Of a stretch of DNA of 64,000 bases, positions 1-8,336 are shown piece by piece (the first letter of the stretch is position 1; each line of letters starts with the position of its first letter). A model generated the notes under the pieces. It saw only the letters and a list, made by a program, of their open reading frames with translations, searched no databases and had not been told where the DNA came from. Location: the NCBI RefSeq assembly GCF_900109265.1, contig NZ_FNZM01000013.1, forward strand, positions 1 to 64,000. The letters run 5' to 3'. Position numbers and translations under genes: made by a program. This stretch comes from Paraburkholderia tropica (GTDB lineage: Bacteria > Pseudomonadota > Gammaproteobacteria > Burkholderiales > Burkholderiaceae).

Positions 1-1
1 C

Positions 2-976
2 ATTCTGCGTAATTCGAATGGCGAACGTTTCATGGAACGCTATGCGCCGACGCTGAAGGATCTCGCGCCGCGTGACTTTGTTTCGCGTTCGATGGGGCAA
101 GAGATTATCGAAGGCCGTGGCGTGGGTCCGAAGCAGGATCATATTCTGCTCGACCTCTCGCATATCGGCGCCGAGACCATCATGAAGCGCCTGCCGTCGA
201 TTCGCGAAATCGCCATTCGCTTTGCCAACGTCGATCCGATCAAGGAGCCGATTCCGGTCGTGCCCACCATCCACTATCAGATGGGCGGCATTCCCACCAA
301 CGTTCATGGCCAGGTCGTGGGCACGTCGAAGGGCTTCAAGGATCCGATCAACGGCTTCTACGCCGTGGGCGAATGCTCGTGCGTCTCGGTGCACGGCGCG
401 AACCGCCTGGGCACGAACTCGCTGCTCGATCTCGTGGTGTTCGGCCGCGCGGCCGGCAATCACATCATCGATCATGTGAAAACCATTCGCAGCCACAAAC
501 CGCTGCCCGCCGATGCCGCCGACTTCGCCCTCTCGCGTTTGAACCAGCTGGAAAAATCGACATCGGGCGAGCACACGCAGGCCGTGGCGCGCGATATCCG
601 CTCGACCATGCAGAATCACGCGGGCGTGTTCCGCACCGAAAAACTCATGGCCGAAGGCGTCAAGATGATCGGTGAGGTGGCGCAACGCGTCGGCGATCTG
701 CATCTGAAAGACAAGTCGAAGGTGTTCAACACGGCGCGCGTGGAAGCGCTCGAAGTGGCGAACATGATCGAGGTGGCGCGCGCGACGATGGTCTCGGCGG
801 AAGCGCGCAAGGAAAGCCGCGGCGCACACGCGCCGAGCGAGCACAAGGAACGCGACGATCAGAACTGGCTGCGTCACACGCTGTGGTACAGCGAAGGCGA
901 TCGCCTCGACTACAAGCCGGTGCAGATGCAGCCGATGAGCGTCGCGTCGGTGCCGCCCAAGCCGCGTACGTTCTGA
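2..976 (+). CDS. sdhA: Succinate dehydrogenase flavoprotein subunit, C-terminal part (5' end outside window)
   Basis: The reading frame is already open at base 2 and encodes the last 324 or so residues of the FAD-binding subunit of succinate dehydrogenase (complex II), which oxidises succinate to fumarate at the inner face of the cytoplasmic membrane. The visible part includes the family-typical NGERFMERY stretch, an HYQMGGI block from the substrate/FAD region, and GECSCVSVHGANRLGTNS, which belongs to the C-terminal FAD contact. The C-terminal tail rich in charged residues ending in PPKPRTF is typical of proteobacterial SdhA. sdhB follows after 29 bases, so the two are co-transcribed. The missing N-terminal part, with the Rossmann FAD motif and the covalently flavinylated His, lies upstream of the window. 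Confidence 0.97.
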   Translation: MLRNSNGERFMERYAPTLKDLAPRDFVSRSMGQEIIEGRGVGPKQDHILLDLSHIGAETIMKRLPSIREIAIRFANVDPIKEPIPVVPTIHYQMGGIPTNVHGQVVGTSKGFKDPINGFYAVGECSCVSVHGANRLGTNSLLDLVVFGRAAGNHIIDHVKTIRSHKPLPADAADFALSRLNQLEKSTSGEHTQAVARDIRSTMQNHAGVFRTEKLMAEGVKMIGEVAQRVGDLHLKDKSKVFNTARVEALEVANMIEVARATMVSAEARKESRGAHAPSEHKERDDQNWLRHTLWYSEGDRLDYKPVQMQPMSVASVPPKPRTF

Positions 977-1005
977 TCGCGCACGCCTGTCACAAGGAAC
1001 TGGAA

Positions 1006-1707
1006 ATGGCTAAACGCATTTTTGAAGTCTATCGCTACGATCCCGACAAGGACGCCGCGCCGCGCATGCAAACCTACGAGCTGGATCTCACGCACGAGCG
1101 CATGCTGCTCGACGCGCTGGTGAAGCTCAAGGAAGTGGACGAAACACTGTCGTTCCGCCGCTCGTGCCGCGAAGGCGTGTGCGGTTCGGACGCCATGAAC
1201 ATCAACGGCAAGAACGGTCTCGCGTGCCTCACGAACCTGAACGATCTGCCGCAGAAAATCGTGCTGCGCCCGTTGCCCGGCCTGCCGGTCGTGCGCGACA
1301 TGATCGTGGACATGACGCACTTCTTTAATCAGTATCACTCGATCAAGCCGTATTTGATCAACGATACGCCGCCGCCCGAGAAAGAACGGCTTCAAACACC
1401 GGATCAACGCGACGAACTCGACGGCGTGTACGAATGTATTCTGTGCGCGAGCTGCTCGACTTCGTGTCCGAGCTTCTGGTGGAACCCGGATAAATTCGTC
1501 GGCCCGGCGGGTTTGTTGCAGGCTTACCGCTTTATCGCGGACAGCCGCGACGAAGCCACCGGCGAGCGTCTGGACAATCTCGAAGATCCGTATCGCCTGT
1601 TCCGCTGCCACACGATCATGAATTGCGTGGACGTGTGCCCGAAGGGTTTGAATCCGACCCGTGCCATCGGCAAAATCAAGGAATTGATGGTGCGCCGCGC
1701 GGTGTAA
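1006..1707 (+). CDS. sdhB: Succinate dehydrogenase iron-sulfur subunit
   Basis: This 233-residue protein carries electrons from SdhA through three iron-sulfur clusters to ubiquinone. The [2Fe-2S] ligands are C54, C59, D62 and C74 (SCREGVCGSD...LAC; the Asp ligand matches the E. coli pattern). The [4Fe-4S]/[3Fe-4S] ligands lie in CILCASCSTSCP (C144-C154) and CHTIMNCVDVCP (C201-C211). Length is as expected for the family. The ATG at 1006 is chosen because AAGGAA lies just upstream and the homologous N-terminus begins MAKRIFEVYR. An in-frame start farther upstream would overlap sdhA and add unrelated sequence. It is the last gene of the sdh operon, followed by a strong hairpin terminator. Confidence 0.98.
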   Translation: MAKRIFEVYRYDPDKDAAPRMQTYELDLTHERMLLDALVKLKEVDETLSFRRSCREGVCGSDAMNINGKNGLACLTNLNDLPQKIVLRPLPGLPVVRDMIVDMTHFFNQYHSIKPYLINDTPPPEKERLQTPDQRDELDGVYECILCASCSTSCPSFWWNPDKFVGPAGLLQAYRFIADSRDEATGERLDNLEDPYRLFRCHTIMNCVDVCPKGLNPTRAIGKIKELMVRRAV

Positions 1708-1728
1708 CGAACGAGACGGCAATAAAGA

Positions 1729-1766
1729 ACGCCCCGGCAGGTTGATCCTGGCGGGGCGTCTTCTTT
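1729..1766 (+). terminator. Intrinsic terminator of the sdh operon
   Basis: The two arms ACGCCCCGGCAGG and CCTGGCGGGGCGT flank a TTGAT loop, giving a long GC-rich hairpin followed by the T-rich stretch TCTTCTTT. It lies 20 bases after the sdhB stop. The convergent gene on the minus strand ends at 1794, so the hairpin may also serve that side. Confidence 0.85.
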
Positions 1767-1793
1767 ATGCGACGTAAAACTTCAAACGGCGCT

Positions 1794-2252
1794 TCAAACG
1801 GCGATTTCGCAGGCGGGAATCACCGAGCAGCCGCTATCCATCACGAAGTTCAGCAGATGAGCGCACGACGATTCATAGCGCTGCGCGGGAACGGTTTGAA
1901 GCTGCCAGTCGTGCAGGCTCAGCACCGTCTTGAGCGCTTCGATTTCCGCGTCGTTCAGGTGCCACGCGCCCTGATCTTCCGCGCGGCTGCTGCAACGGCA
2001 CAATGCGGCTTCGGCTTCCTGAAACACCTCGATCTCGCGGCTTTGATCGTTCAGGTCGCTCATCAGATAAGTCAGGTAGACGGCGCGAAACAGAAACGTC
2101 ACATGCAGGCTCGCACCGTGGCGGCTACGCAGCGCTTCGAGCGCGAGATGGTTTTGCAGCGAGGTGGCCTGCACCATCGCGCCGGAGAGCGGCAACAGCT
2201 TGCTGCGGGTCACTCCCTGGCGATTGTTTTTTCTGGATCTGGAGTGGCCCAT
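1794..2252 (-). CDS. Conserved hypothetical protein (152 aa)
   Basis: I do not recognise an enzymatic function. The protein is soluble and largely helical, with no signal peptide or membrane segment. It has an Arg/Lys-rich N-terminus followed by helical stretches containing several Cys and His residues. Its size and helical character resemble small Burkholderia proteins sometimes labelled Fis-family or hypothetical, but I see no clear helix-turn-helix, so I would not transfer that label. Codon use and GC match the neighbours, which supports a real gene. It converges on sdhB and diverges from lutA, with about 275 bases between its start and lutA. The start (ATG at 2252) is not backed by a strong ribosome-binding site. 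Confidence 0.6.
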   Translation of the reverse strand: MGHSRSRKNNRQGVTRSKLLPLSGAMVQATSLQNHLALEALRSRHGASLHVTFLFRAVYLTYLMSDLNDQSREIEVFQEAEAALCRCSSRAEDQGAWHLNDAEIEALKTVLSLHDWQLQTVPAQRYESSCAHLLNFVMDSGCSVIPACEIAV

Positions 2253-2527
2253 GCATTGGCTCCCTGCTTCTGAAATGAGCCTGTATTGTAGAGAAACCCC
2301 TATTATTCAACGCCATCCGATTGTGAAAGGTGAATTTCAAAACACTCAACGATCCGGACGTGAATTGAGTTCACGGAGCACTCGGTTACACGCCGCGTTA
2401 CGAATGTAATCCACGCGCACCGGCGCGAAATTCCCTCGCAACCGCGCACCGGCACACTGCTCGTTCCCCTGCATCCGGGCGGCCCGACGGCTCGCTCTCC
2501 GCAGGTTCAGTTCGAGGAGCCGATGCC

Positions 2528-3271
2528 ATGAAAGTCGCGCTGTTTATACCGTGTTTTATCGACGCCTTCTTCCCCGAAGTGGGCGTCGCCACCCTGCAAT
2601 TGCTGGAGCGTCTGGGCTGCTCCGTGGACTATCCGCTGGATCAGACCTGTTGCGGTCAGCCCATGGGCAATAGCGGCTGCGAAAAGCAGGCCGCCGCCAC
2701 CGAAAATCTCTTCGTGCGCAATTTCACCGGCTACGATTACATCGTCTCGCCGAGCGGCAGTTGCGTGCATCACGTGCGCGACCATCTCACGGCCGCCGAT
2801 CAGACGCGCGACACCCACACCGTGCGCCGCAACACCTACGAACTCGTCGAATTCATTCACGACGTCTTGCAGGTGCGCGAATTTCCGTGGGCGTCGTTTC
2901 CTCACAAGGTCGGGCTGCACAATAGTTGTGGCACGCTGCGCGCGCTGCGGACCGCGAGCATGTCGGAAATCGACGAACCCTTCTTTTCGAAACCGCTCGC
3001 GCTGCTGAACAACGTCGCAGGCATCGAGTTCATCAAACCCGATCGTCCCGATGAATGCTGCGGTTTCGGCGGCACTTTCTGCGTTTCCGAAGAACCCGTC
3101 TCCGCGCGCATGGGTGGCGACAAGGTCCGCGACCATCAGCGCAACGGCGCCGAATATATCGTCTCGGCCGATTCGTCGTGCCTGATGCACCAGAAAGGCT
3201 GCTCGGATCGTCTCGGTCTCGGCCTCAAGTTCATTCACATCGCCCAGATTCTCAACGGAGCCACGGCATGA
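2528..3271 (+). CDS. lutA: L-lactate oxidation Fe-S protein LutA (LldE/YkgE family)
   Basis: This 247-residue protein contains two cysteine-rich CCG domains typical of the LutA/GlpC family: TCCGQPMGNSGC near residue 40 and ECCGFGGTFC near residue 178, plus two SGSC/SSC-type segments. With LutB and LutC it forms the FAD-independent L-lactate dehydrogenase complex that feeds electrons from lactate to the respiratory chain. The start at 2528 has GAGGAG eight bases upstream. The stop codon overlaps the lutB start as ATGA, so the genes are translationally coupled. No lactate permease or LldR-type regulator is adjacent, so control must come from elsewhere or from the 275-base upstream gap. Confidence 0.93.
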   Translation: MKVALFIPCFIDAFFPEVGVATLQLLERLGCSVDYPLDQTCCGQPMGNSGCEKQAAATENLFVRNFTGYDYIVSPSGSCVHHVRDHLTAADQTRDTHTVRRNTYELVEFIHDVLQVREFPWASFPHKVGLHNSCGTLRALRTASMSEIDEPFFSKPLALLNNVAGIEFIKPDRPDECCGFGGTFCVSEEPVSARMGGDKVRDHQRNGAEYIVSADSSCLMHQKGCSDRLGLGLKFIHIAQILNGATA

Positions 3272-4650
3272 AGCGCGTCGATCATGCAGCGTATTCGAAA
3301 ACGTTTATCGCCGACGAAAAACACATTGCGTTTCACGACAAGCGTCTGTGGGATTTGCGTTCCGCGCGCGATGTGGAAGTGCACGGCATTCCCGAATGGG
3401 AGGCGCTGCGTTCGCTCGCTTCGGCGATCAAGGAGCATACGCTCACGCATTTGCCCGATTATCTGGAAGAATTCGAGCGCAACGCCACGGCTAACGGCGT
3501 GACCGTGCATTGGGCCAAGGATGCGGAGGAACATAACCGCATCGTTCATCAGATTCTGCGCTCGCGCGGCGCGCGCCTGCTGGTCAAGAGCAAGTCGATG
3601 CTGACCGAGGAATGCGAAATGCGCCCGTATCTGGAGGCGCGCGGCATTGCGGTGGTGGAAACCGATCTTGGCGAACAGATCCAGCAACTCGACGACCAGA
3701 TGCCCTCGCATATCGTCGTGCCCGCCGTGCATAAACTCGCCACCGACGTAGCCAAAACCTTCGCGAACAAATTCGGCACCGACCCGAACGAAAGCGATAT
3801 TCCGAAGCTCGCCGAAGCGCAACGCCAGGCCACGCGCCCGCGCATTCTGCGCGCCGACGCGGGCATGACCGGCTGCAATTTCGCGGTGGCGGAAACCGGC
3901 GGCATCACCGTCTGCACCAACGAAGGCAATGCCGATCTGAGCGCCAACGTGCCGCCGCTGCATATTGCGTCGATCGGCATCGAGAAACTGATTCCCAAAC
4001 TCGAACATCTGGGCGTATTTGTGCGCATGCTCTCGCGCAACGCGCTCGGTTCGCCGATCACGCAATACACCTCGCATTTTCGCGGCCCGCGTGACGGCGG
4101 CGAAATGCATTTCGTGCTCGTCGATAATGGCCGCTCCGAACGTCTCGCGATGGACGACTTCTGGTATTCGCTCAAATGCATTCGCTGCGGCGCGTGCATG
4201 AATACCTGTCCGGTGTACCGGCGCAGCAGCGGACTCAGTTATGGCGGCGTGTATTCCGGGCCGATCGGCGCCATTATCAATCCCACCTTTGATCTGAAGA
4301 AGTACAGCGCGCTGCCGTTCGCGTCCACGCTCAATGGCAGTTGCACCAATGTCTGTCCCGTGAAAATCAATATTCACGAGCAGATTTACAAATGGCGGCA
4401 GATCATTGCCGAGCAGCACGAGCTCCCGTTCGTCAAACGCGAGGCGATGAAAGTCGCCGGTCAGGTGCTCTCGCATCCGACGCTCTATCGCGCGGCCATC
4501 AAGGGCGCGGGCAAAGCCGTTGCGACATTGCCGCGCGCGGTGCTCTACAATCCGCTCAACGCATGGGGCAAGCAGCGCGAGCTACCCGACGCGCCGAAGC
4601 AGACCTTCCGCGACTGGTATCTGAAACACAACAAGAGGAACAAGTCATGA
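3268..4650 (+). CDS. lutB: L-lactate oxidation Fe-S protein LutB (LldF/YkgF family)
   Basis: The 460-residue LutB combines an N-terminal LUD domain (about residues 60-285, including MTGCNFAVAETGGI) with a ferredoxin-type region. It has a full [4Fe-4S] motif CIRCGACMNTCP (C304-C314) and a second set around SCTNVCPVKI (C359, C363). It acts with LutA and LutC in lactate oxidation at the cytoplasmic membrane. The ATG at 3268 overlaps the lutA stop (ATGA), which is why it is preferred to in-frame starts farther upstream inside lutA. The C-terminal tail, with a basic KHNKRNKS end, is normal for the family. Confidence 0.94.
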   Translation: MKRVDHAAYSKTFIADEKHIAFHDKRLWDLRSARDVEVHGIPEWEALRSLASAIKEHTLTHLPDYLEEFERNATANGVTVHWAKDAEEHNRIVHQILRSRGARLLVKSKSMLTEECEMRPYLEARGIAVVETDLGEQIQQLDDQMPSHIVVPAVHKLATDVAKTFANKFGTDPNESDIPKLAEAQRQATRPRILRADAGMTGCNFAVAETGGITVCTNEGNADLSANVPPLHIASIGIEKLIPKLEHLGVFVRMLSRNALGSPITQYTSHFRGPRDGGEMHFVLVDNGRSERLAMDDFWYSLKCIRCGACMNTCPVYRRSSGLSYGGVYSGPIGAIINPTFDLKKYSALPFASTLNGSCTNVCPVKINIHEQIYKWRQIIAEQHELPFVKREAMKVAGQVLSHPTLYRAAIKGAGKAVATLPRAVLYNPLNAWGKQRELPDAPKQTFRDWYLKHNKRNKS

Positions 4651-5246
4651 GTAGCCGCGACGCCATTCTTTCCCGTCTGCGCGAAGTCGGGCGCGCCGCG
4701 CGTCCGCTGCCGACGGTGCCGACCTACGACACACCGCCCGAAGCGGCGCTCGACACCTTCAAGACCTCGCTCGCGCGGCTCGGTGGCGTCTGGTGCGAAC
4801 CGCCTGCCGACGGCGATCTCGACGCCTTCATCCGCACGCGCTTTCCCGAGGCGCGCGTGATCTGCTCGGCCACGCCCGAAGTGCGCGGCACGCGCGAGCT
4901 CGACGCCGTCGCGCGGCCGCACGACCTCGCGGACGTCGACGTCGGCATCGTGCGCCCCGCGTTCGCGGTGGCGGAAACCGGCTCGATCTGGCTCAGCGAG
5001 CACGAGTATCGCGTCAATGCGCTCGGCTATCTGCCGCAGCATCTGGTGGCGCTGCTCGATCCCGATCAGATCGTCGGCAATCTGCATCATGCTTACCGGC
5101 GGCGCGATTTTTTCGAGGCGCGCTATGCGGTGCTGATGAGCGGGCCGTCCGCGACCGCCGATATCGAGGGCGTGCTGGTTCGCGGCGCGCAAGGCATCCG
5201 TTCGCTGACCGTCGTGCCGGTGCGCCAGCCGCGCGTGGCCAGCTAG
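4647..5246 (+). CDS. lutC: L-lactate utilisation protein LutC (LUD domain)
   Basis: This 199-residue protein is a single LUD domain, the third subunit of the lactate oxidation complex. The conserved block VRPAFAVAETGSIWL near residue 100 and the GPSATADIEGVLVRGAQG segment near the C-terminus are family hallmarks; the latter is a conserved nucleotide-like or cluster-interacting loop. Translation starts at the ATG overlapping the lutB stop (ATGA at 4647-4650). The FUSC gene starts 16 bases downstream on the same strand, so transcription may continue into it although the functions look unrelated. Confidence 0.93.
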   Translation: MSSRDAILSRLREVGRAARPLPTVPTYDTPPEAALDTFKTSLARLGGVWCEPPADGDLDAFIRTRFPEARVICSATPEVRGTRELDAVARPHDLADVDVGIVRPAFAVAETGSIWLSEHEYRVNALGYLPQHLVALLDPDQIVGNLHHAYRRRDFFEARYAVLMSGPSATADIEGVLVRGAQGIRSLTVVPVRQPRVAS

Positions 5247-5262
5247 TTCGACGAGGACGCGC

Positions 5263-7461
5263 ATGATCTTTTCGATGGCCGGGCGCGCCGCGCTCCTGCG
5301 TTCCCTCTCGCATGGCCGCCACCGGCTGCCGTTCTCCGAATCGGTGCGCGGCGGCCTGATCTGCGCCGCGCCCGCCGTGCTCGCGGCGGCATGGCACGCG
5401 CCGCTGCTCTGCTGGTCGGCGATCGCGGCGTTCTGGACCTGTCTCTGCGACGACTCCGGCACGCGGCCGCGCGAGCGCATCGTCCAGGGCTTGCTGTTCG
5501 CCGTGCTCGGCGGTCTCGCGGCGGGCTGCGCGATCGCGGCGGGCGCGGTGCCCGGCCTCGCCATCGTGCTCGCGGGCGCGAGCGCCTGGCTCGGCGCGCT
5601 GGTGCGTTGCCGCGGCGCGTTGCCGGGCCTGCGCGGCCTGCTGGTGGCCACGGCCTTCGCCGTCTGCGCGGCCTTTCCGGTCCACGGATTGCAGGACGCG
5701 CGCGAGTATGCGCTGTACTTCATCGCCGGCGGCGTCTGGGCCACCGCCTGCAATCTCGCGCTCTGGCAATACAGCGCCGATACCCGCGTGCGCGCGGCAA
5801 CCTTCGCCTGGCTCTATGGGCTCGGCTCCTACGTCGGCAAGCTCGCGCAGGCGCCCGACAGCCGTCACGGCGCCGCCGCGAGCCGCGCCCAGTTGCGCGC
5901 CTCGCTCGACACGATGAGCGCCGCGATCACGGCCGCGCCCGGCGCGGTCGCGCCCGCCTGCCGCCGCTGGCTGGCCGATGCGGAACAGGCGATGGCGCTG
6001 CTCGCGGGCATCGAAAGCCTGTTGCACAGCCGCCGACGCGCGCCGCAGGCGGAGGCCGAAGCGGCCACGCTCGACCTGATCCGCGCCGTGCTCGAACGGC
6101 TGGCCGAAGCCATCGACGCCTGCGCGGCCGACCTGCGCCGCGCCGCGAAGCCCGACGCCGCGCTGACCGCCGAGCGTCTGCGCCCGTTCGCCGAACATGC
6201 GGAACTCGCGCGCGAATCGGCCGATGCCGAAGCGCCGTCGAGCGATGCACGCGCGTGGCGCGAGACGTTCATGACGCTCTGCGCGCGCCTCGCGACGCTG
6301 GCCGCCGACGCCGATCCCGACAGCGACACGCGCGCCGCCGCCCGTGCCGCGGACGCCGCCGCGTCGCGCGCGAGCCAGCCGTGGCGCAACGCGCTGCACG
6401 CCGTGGTCGCGCAAGTCCGCACGCATGGCGTGTTCGCGCGCTACGCTGCGCGCCTCGCCGTCGCGGCCATGATCGCCGTGACGCTCGCGCGCTGGCGCAG
6501 CGCGGAGCAAGGTTACTGGCTCGCGCTGACGACCATGTTCATCGTGCAGCCGACGTTTTCGCAGACGGTGCGCGTCTCGAGTCTGCGCATCGGCGGGACG
6601 ATGCTCGGCGCGGTGCTCGCTTCGGCGCTCGCGCTGGCGATCCACAGCCCGATCCTGCTCGCGCTCGCGATCCTGCCGCTCGCCACCGGGACGCTCGCCG
6701 CGCGCGCGGTCAGCTATGTCTCGTACATCCTGTTCCTCACCTCGCATTTCGTGCTGGTCGCGCATTTGGGCACGCCCGTGGGCGAGCCGTGGGATCTCGC
6801 GGTCTCGCGCGTGCTCAACAGCCTCGCGGGCGTCGCGGTCGGCGTGGCGGCGAGCTTTCTGGCGTGGCCCGAATGGGAGCAGCACAAACTCGGTCCCGCC
6901 GCCGCGCACGCGCTCAAGTGCGTGAGCGAGTACGTGCAGGCGGTGTTACGCGGACGCGCCTCGGAATCCGGCGATGACACGCAGCAGGAACAGCACGCCG
7001 AACAGCAGGCCGAACGCAACGCACGCGAGATCGCCGCGCTGCGTCGTCAGGCTTGCCTCGCCGTCGATACGCTCGAATCGGTGATTTCGGCCACGCGGCT
7101 CGAATCGCTGAGCTCGAATCATCGCGCGGCGCATGCGAGCGTGCTGATGCTGCGTCTGCGCAAGCTCGTGGGCGTGGTCTCGCCGCTCGAAGGCGCGGAC
7201 GCCGCGCTCGACCACGCGGACCGCGCGCGCCTGGCCGCGCTCGCGCAATCGGTGGGCGCGCTGCTGCGCGCCACGCGTGAGCAGCGCGCCGGTCTGCGCG
7301 CGCAACTGCAAGCTGCGGATTCCACCGAATCCATTGAGTCCATTGCATCCGCCGATTACGCCACGCACGCGCGCTCGTTCTTCGCGCGCCATATCGAACA
7401 TGAGGTGATCGACGGCGCGCTGGCCGTCTCGATGGTGGTGCCCGACGTACTCGATGCCTGA
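5263..7461 (+). CDS. FUSC-family inner-membrane protein (putative aromatic acid or efflux transporter)
   Basis: This 732-residue protein has two hydrophobic blocks, at about residues 20-160 and 395-540, separated by a long Ala/Glu/Arg-rich cytoplasmic segment and followed by a cytoplasmic C-terminal domain. This duplicated layout is that of the FUSC/YccS/AaeB family, linked to efflux of aromatic carboxylic acids and other organic anions. The second block includes a sequence typical of the family around YWLALTTMFIVQPTFSQT. It lies directly after lutC and may be read through from it, or have its own promoter. No membrane-fusion partner (AaeA type) or small DUF1656 protein lies next to it, so it could work alone or with partners elsewhere. 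Substrate is not predictable. Confidence 0.85.
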   Translation: MIFSMAGRAALLRSLSHGRHRLPFSESVRGGLICAAPAVLAAAWHAPLLCWSAIAAFWTCLCDDSGTRPRERIVQGLLFAVLGGLAAGCAIAAGAVPGLAIVLAGASAWLGALVRCRGALPGLRGLLVATAFAVCAAFPVHGLQDAREYALYFIAGGVWATACNLALWQYSADTRVRAATFAWLYGLGSYVGKLAQAPDSRHGAAASRAQLRASLDTMSAAITAAPGAVAPACRRWLADAEQAMALLAGIESLLHSRRRAPQAEAEAATLDLIRAVLERLAEAIDACAADLRRAAKPDAALTAERLRPFAEHAELARESADAEAPSSDARAWRETFMTLCARLATLAADADPDSDTRAAARAADAAASRASQPWRNALHAVVAQVRTHGVFARYAARLAVAAMIAVTLARWRSAEQGYWLALTTMFIVQPTFSQTVRVSSLRIGGTMLGAVLASALALAIHSPILLALAILPLATGTLAARAVSYVSYILFLTSHFVLVAHLGTPVGEPWDLAVSRVLNSLAGVAVGVAASFLAWPEWEQHKLGPAAAHALKCVSEYVQAVLRGRASESGDDTQQEQHAEQQAERNAREIAALRRQACLAVDTLESVISATRLESLSSNHRAAHASVLMLRLRKLVGVVSPLEGADAALDHADRARLAALAQSVGALLRATREQRAGLRAQLQAADSTESIESIASADYATHARSFFARHIEHEVIDGALAVSMVVPDVLDA

Positions 7462-7491
7462 TCGAAGCGCTCGTCGCCGCGCGTATCGGCG

Positions 7492-8283
7492 TTAAAGTTC
7501 GCCGCTCCAGCCCGTCGCGTGAGTGAGTTTCTCGACGGGCGCCGCGAACACATAACCCGCGCCGCGCTCGGTCTTGATGAACTCGGGCCGCGCGGGCACG
7601 GCCTCGATCTTTCGACGCAAACGCAGGATCTGCACGTCGATCGAGCGGTCGTAGACATCGGCGTACAAACGGCTCGCTTCGAGCAGTTGTTCGCGCGCGA
7701 GCACGCAGCCCGGCGCGGCGAGAAACGCCTGCAGCAGGCTGAATTCGCCGTTGGTCAGCGGCACGGCCTCGCCGCGCGGCGACGTGAGCTTGCGCGTGCC
7801 GAGGTTCAACTCCCAACCCGCGAATCGATACGCGCGCGCATCGGTCTGACGCCCCGCGCCCGCCGCCGACATCGACGCGGATGCCGACGCCAGCACCGCC
7901 GACGCGGCATTCGCACGCCTGAGCAACGCCCGCACGCGCGCGAGCAATTCGCGCGAGCTGAACGGCTTGGTCAGATAATCGTCGGCGCCCAGTTCGAGCG
8001 CCATCACGCGATCGGCTTCCTCGCGCAAACCCGAGACCACGATGATCGGCAGCGCCGATTGCACGCGAATCCGCCGCGCGATCTCGATCCCGTCCTCGCC
8101 CGGCAGGCGCAGGTCGAGAATCACGAGGTCGATCGCCTGCTCCGCGAGCGCGGCCGACATGGCCTTGCCGCTGGCCGCTTCGCTCACGCGCATGCCGTTC
8201 TCGCCGAGATAGGCGGCGATCAGTTCGCGGATGGCGGGGTCGTCGTCGACGACCAGAATGTGGGGGGCGTTGGGCTCGTTCAT
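7492..8283 (-). CDS. OmpR/PhoB-type response regulator
   Basis: The 263-residue protein has an N-terminal receiver domain (phosphoacceptor D57 in LVILDLRLPGEDG, switch S84, K106 in YLTKPFSS) and a C-terminal winged-helix DNA-binding domain (about 155-255) ending in the usual FIKTERGAGYVF. An Ala/Ser-rich linker at about 120-145 is longer than average. The ATG at 8283 is chosen because the receiver begins at residue 7; an upstream extension would be basic, low-complexity translation of the kinase gene's shadow. It lies 53 bases downstream of the hybrid kinase on the same strand and is its likely output partner. Confidence 0.93.
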   Translation of the reverse strand: MNEPNAPHILVVDDDPAIRELIAAYLGENGMRVSEAASGKAMSAALAEQAIDLVILDLRLPGEDGIEIARRIRVQSALPIIVVSGLREEADRVMALELGADDYLTKPFSSRELLARVRALLRRANAASAVLASASASMSAAGAGRQTDARAYRFAGWELNLGTRKLTSPRGEAVPLTNGEFSLLQAFLAAPGCVLAREQLLEASRLYADVYDRSIDVQILRLRRKIEAVPARPEFIKTERGAGYVFAAPVEKLTHATGWSGEL

Positions 8284-8336
8284 GACGGCAAGGGCAGCAG
8301 CGCGGATGGCGATAGTCGATTCATCGCGACGGAAAA

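Noticed and set aside
5014..6909. A 631-codon minus-strand open frame opposite the FUSC gene
   Set aside because: It is an Arg/Ala/Gly-rich antisense shadow typical of high-GC DNA and has no recognisable domain. The plus-strand FUSC protein explains the region.
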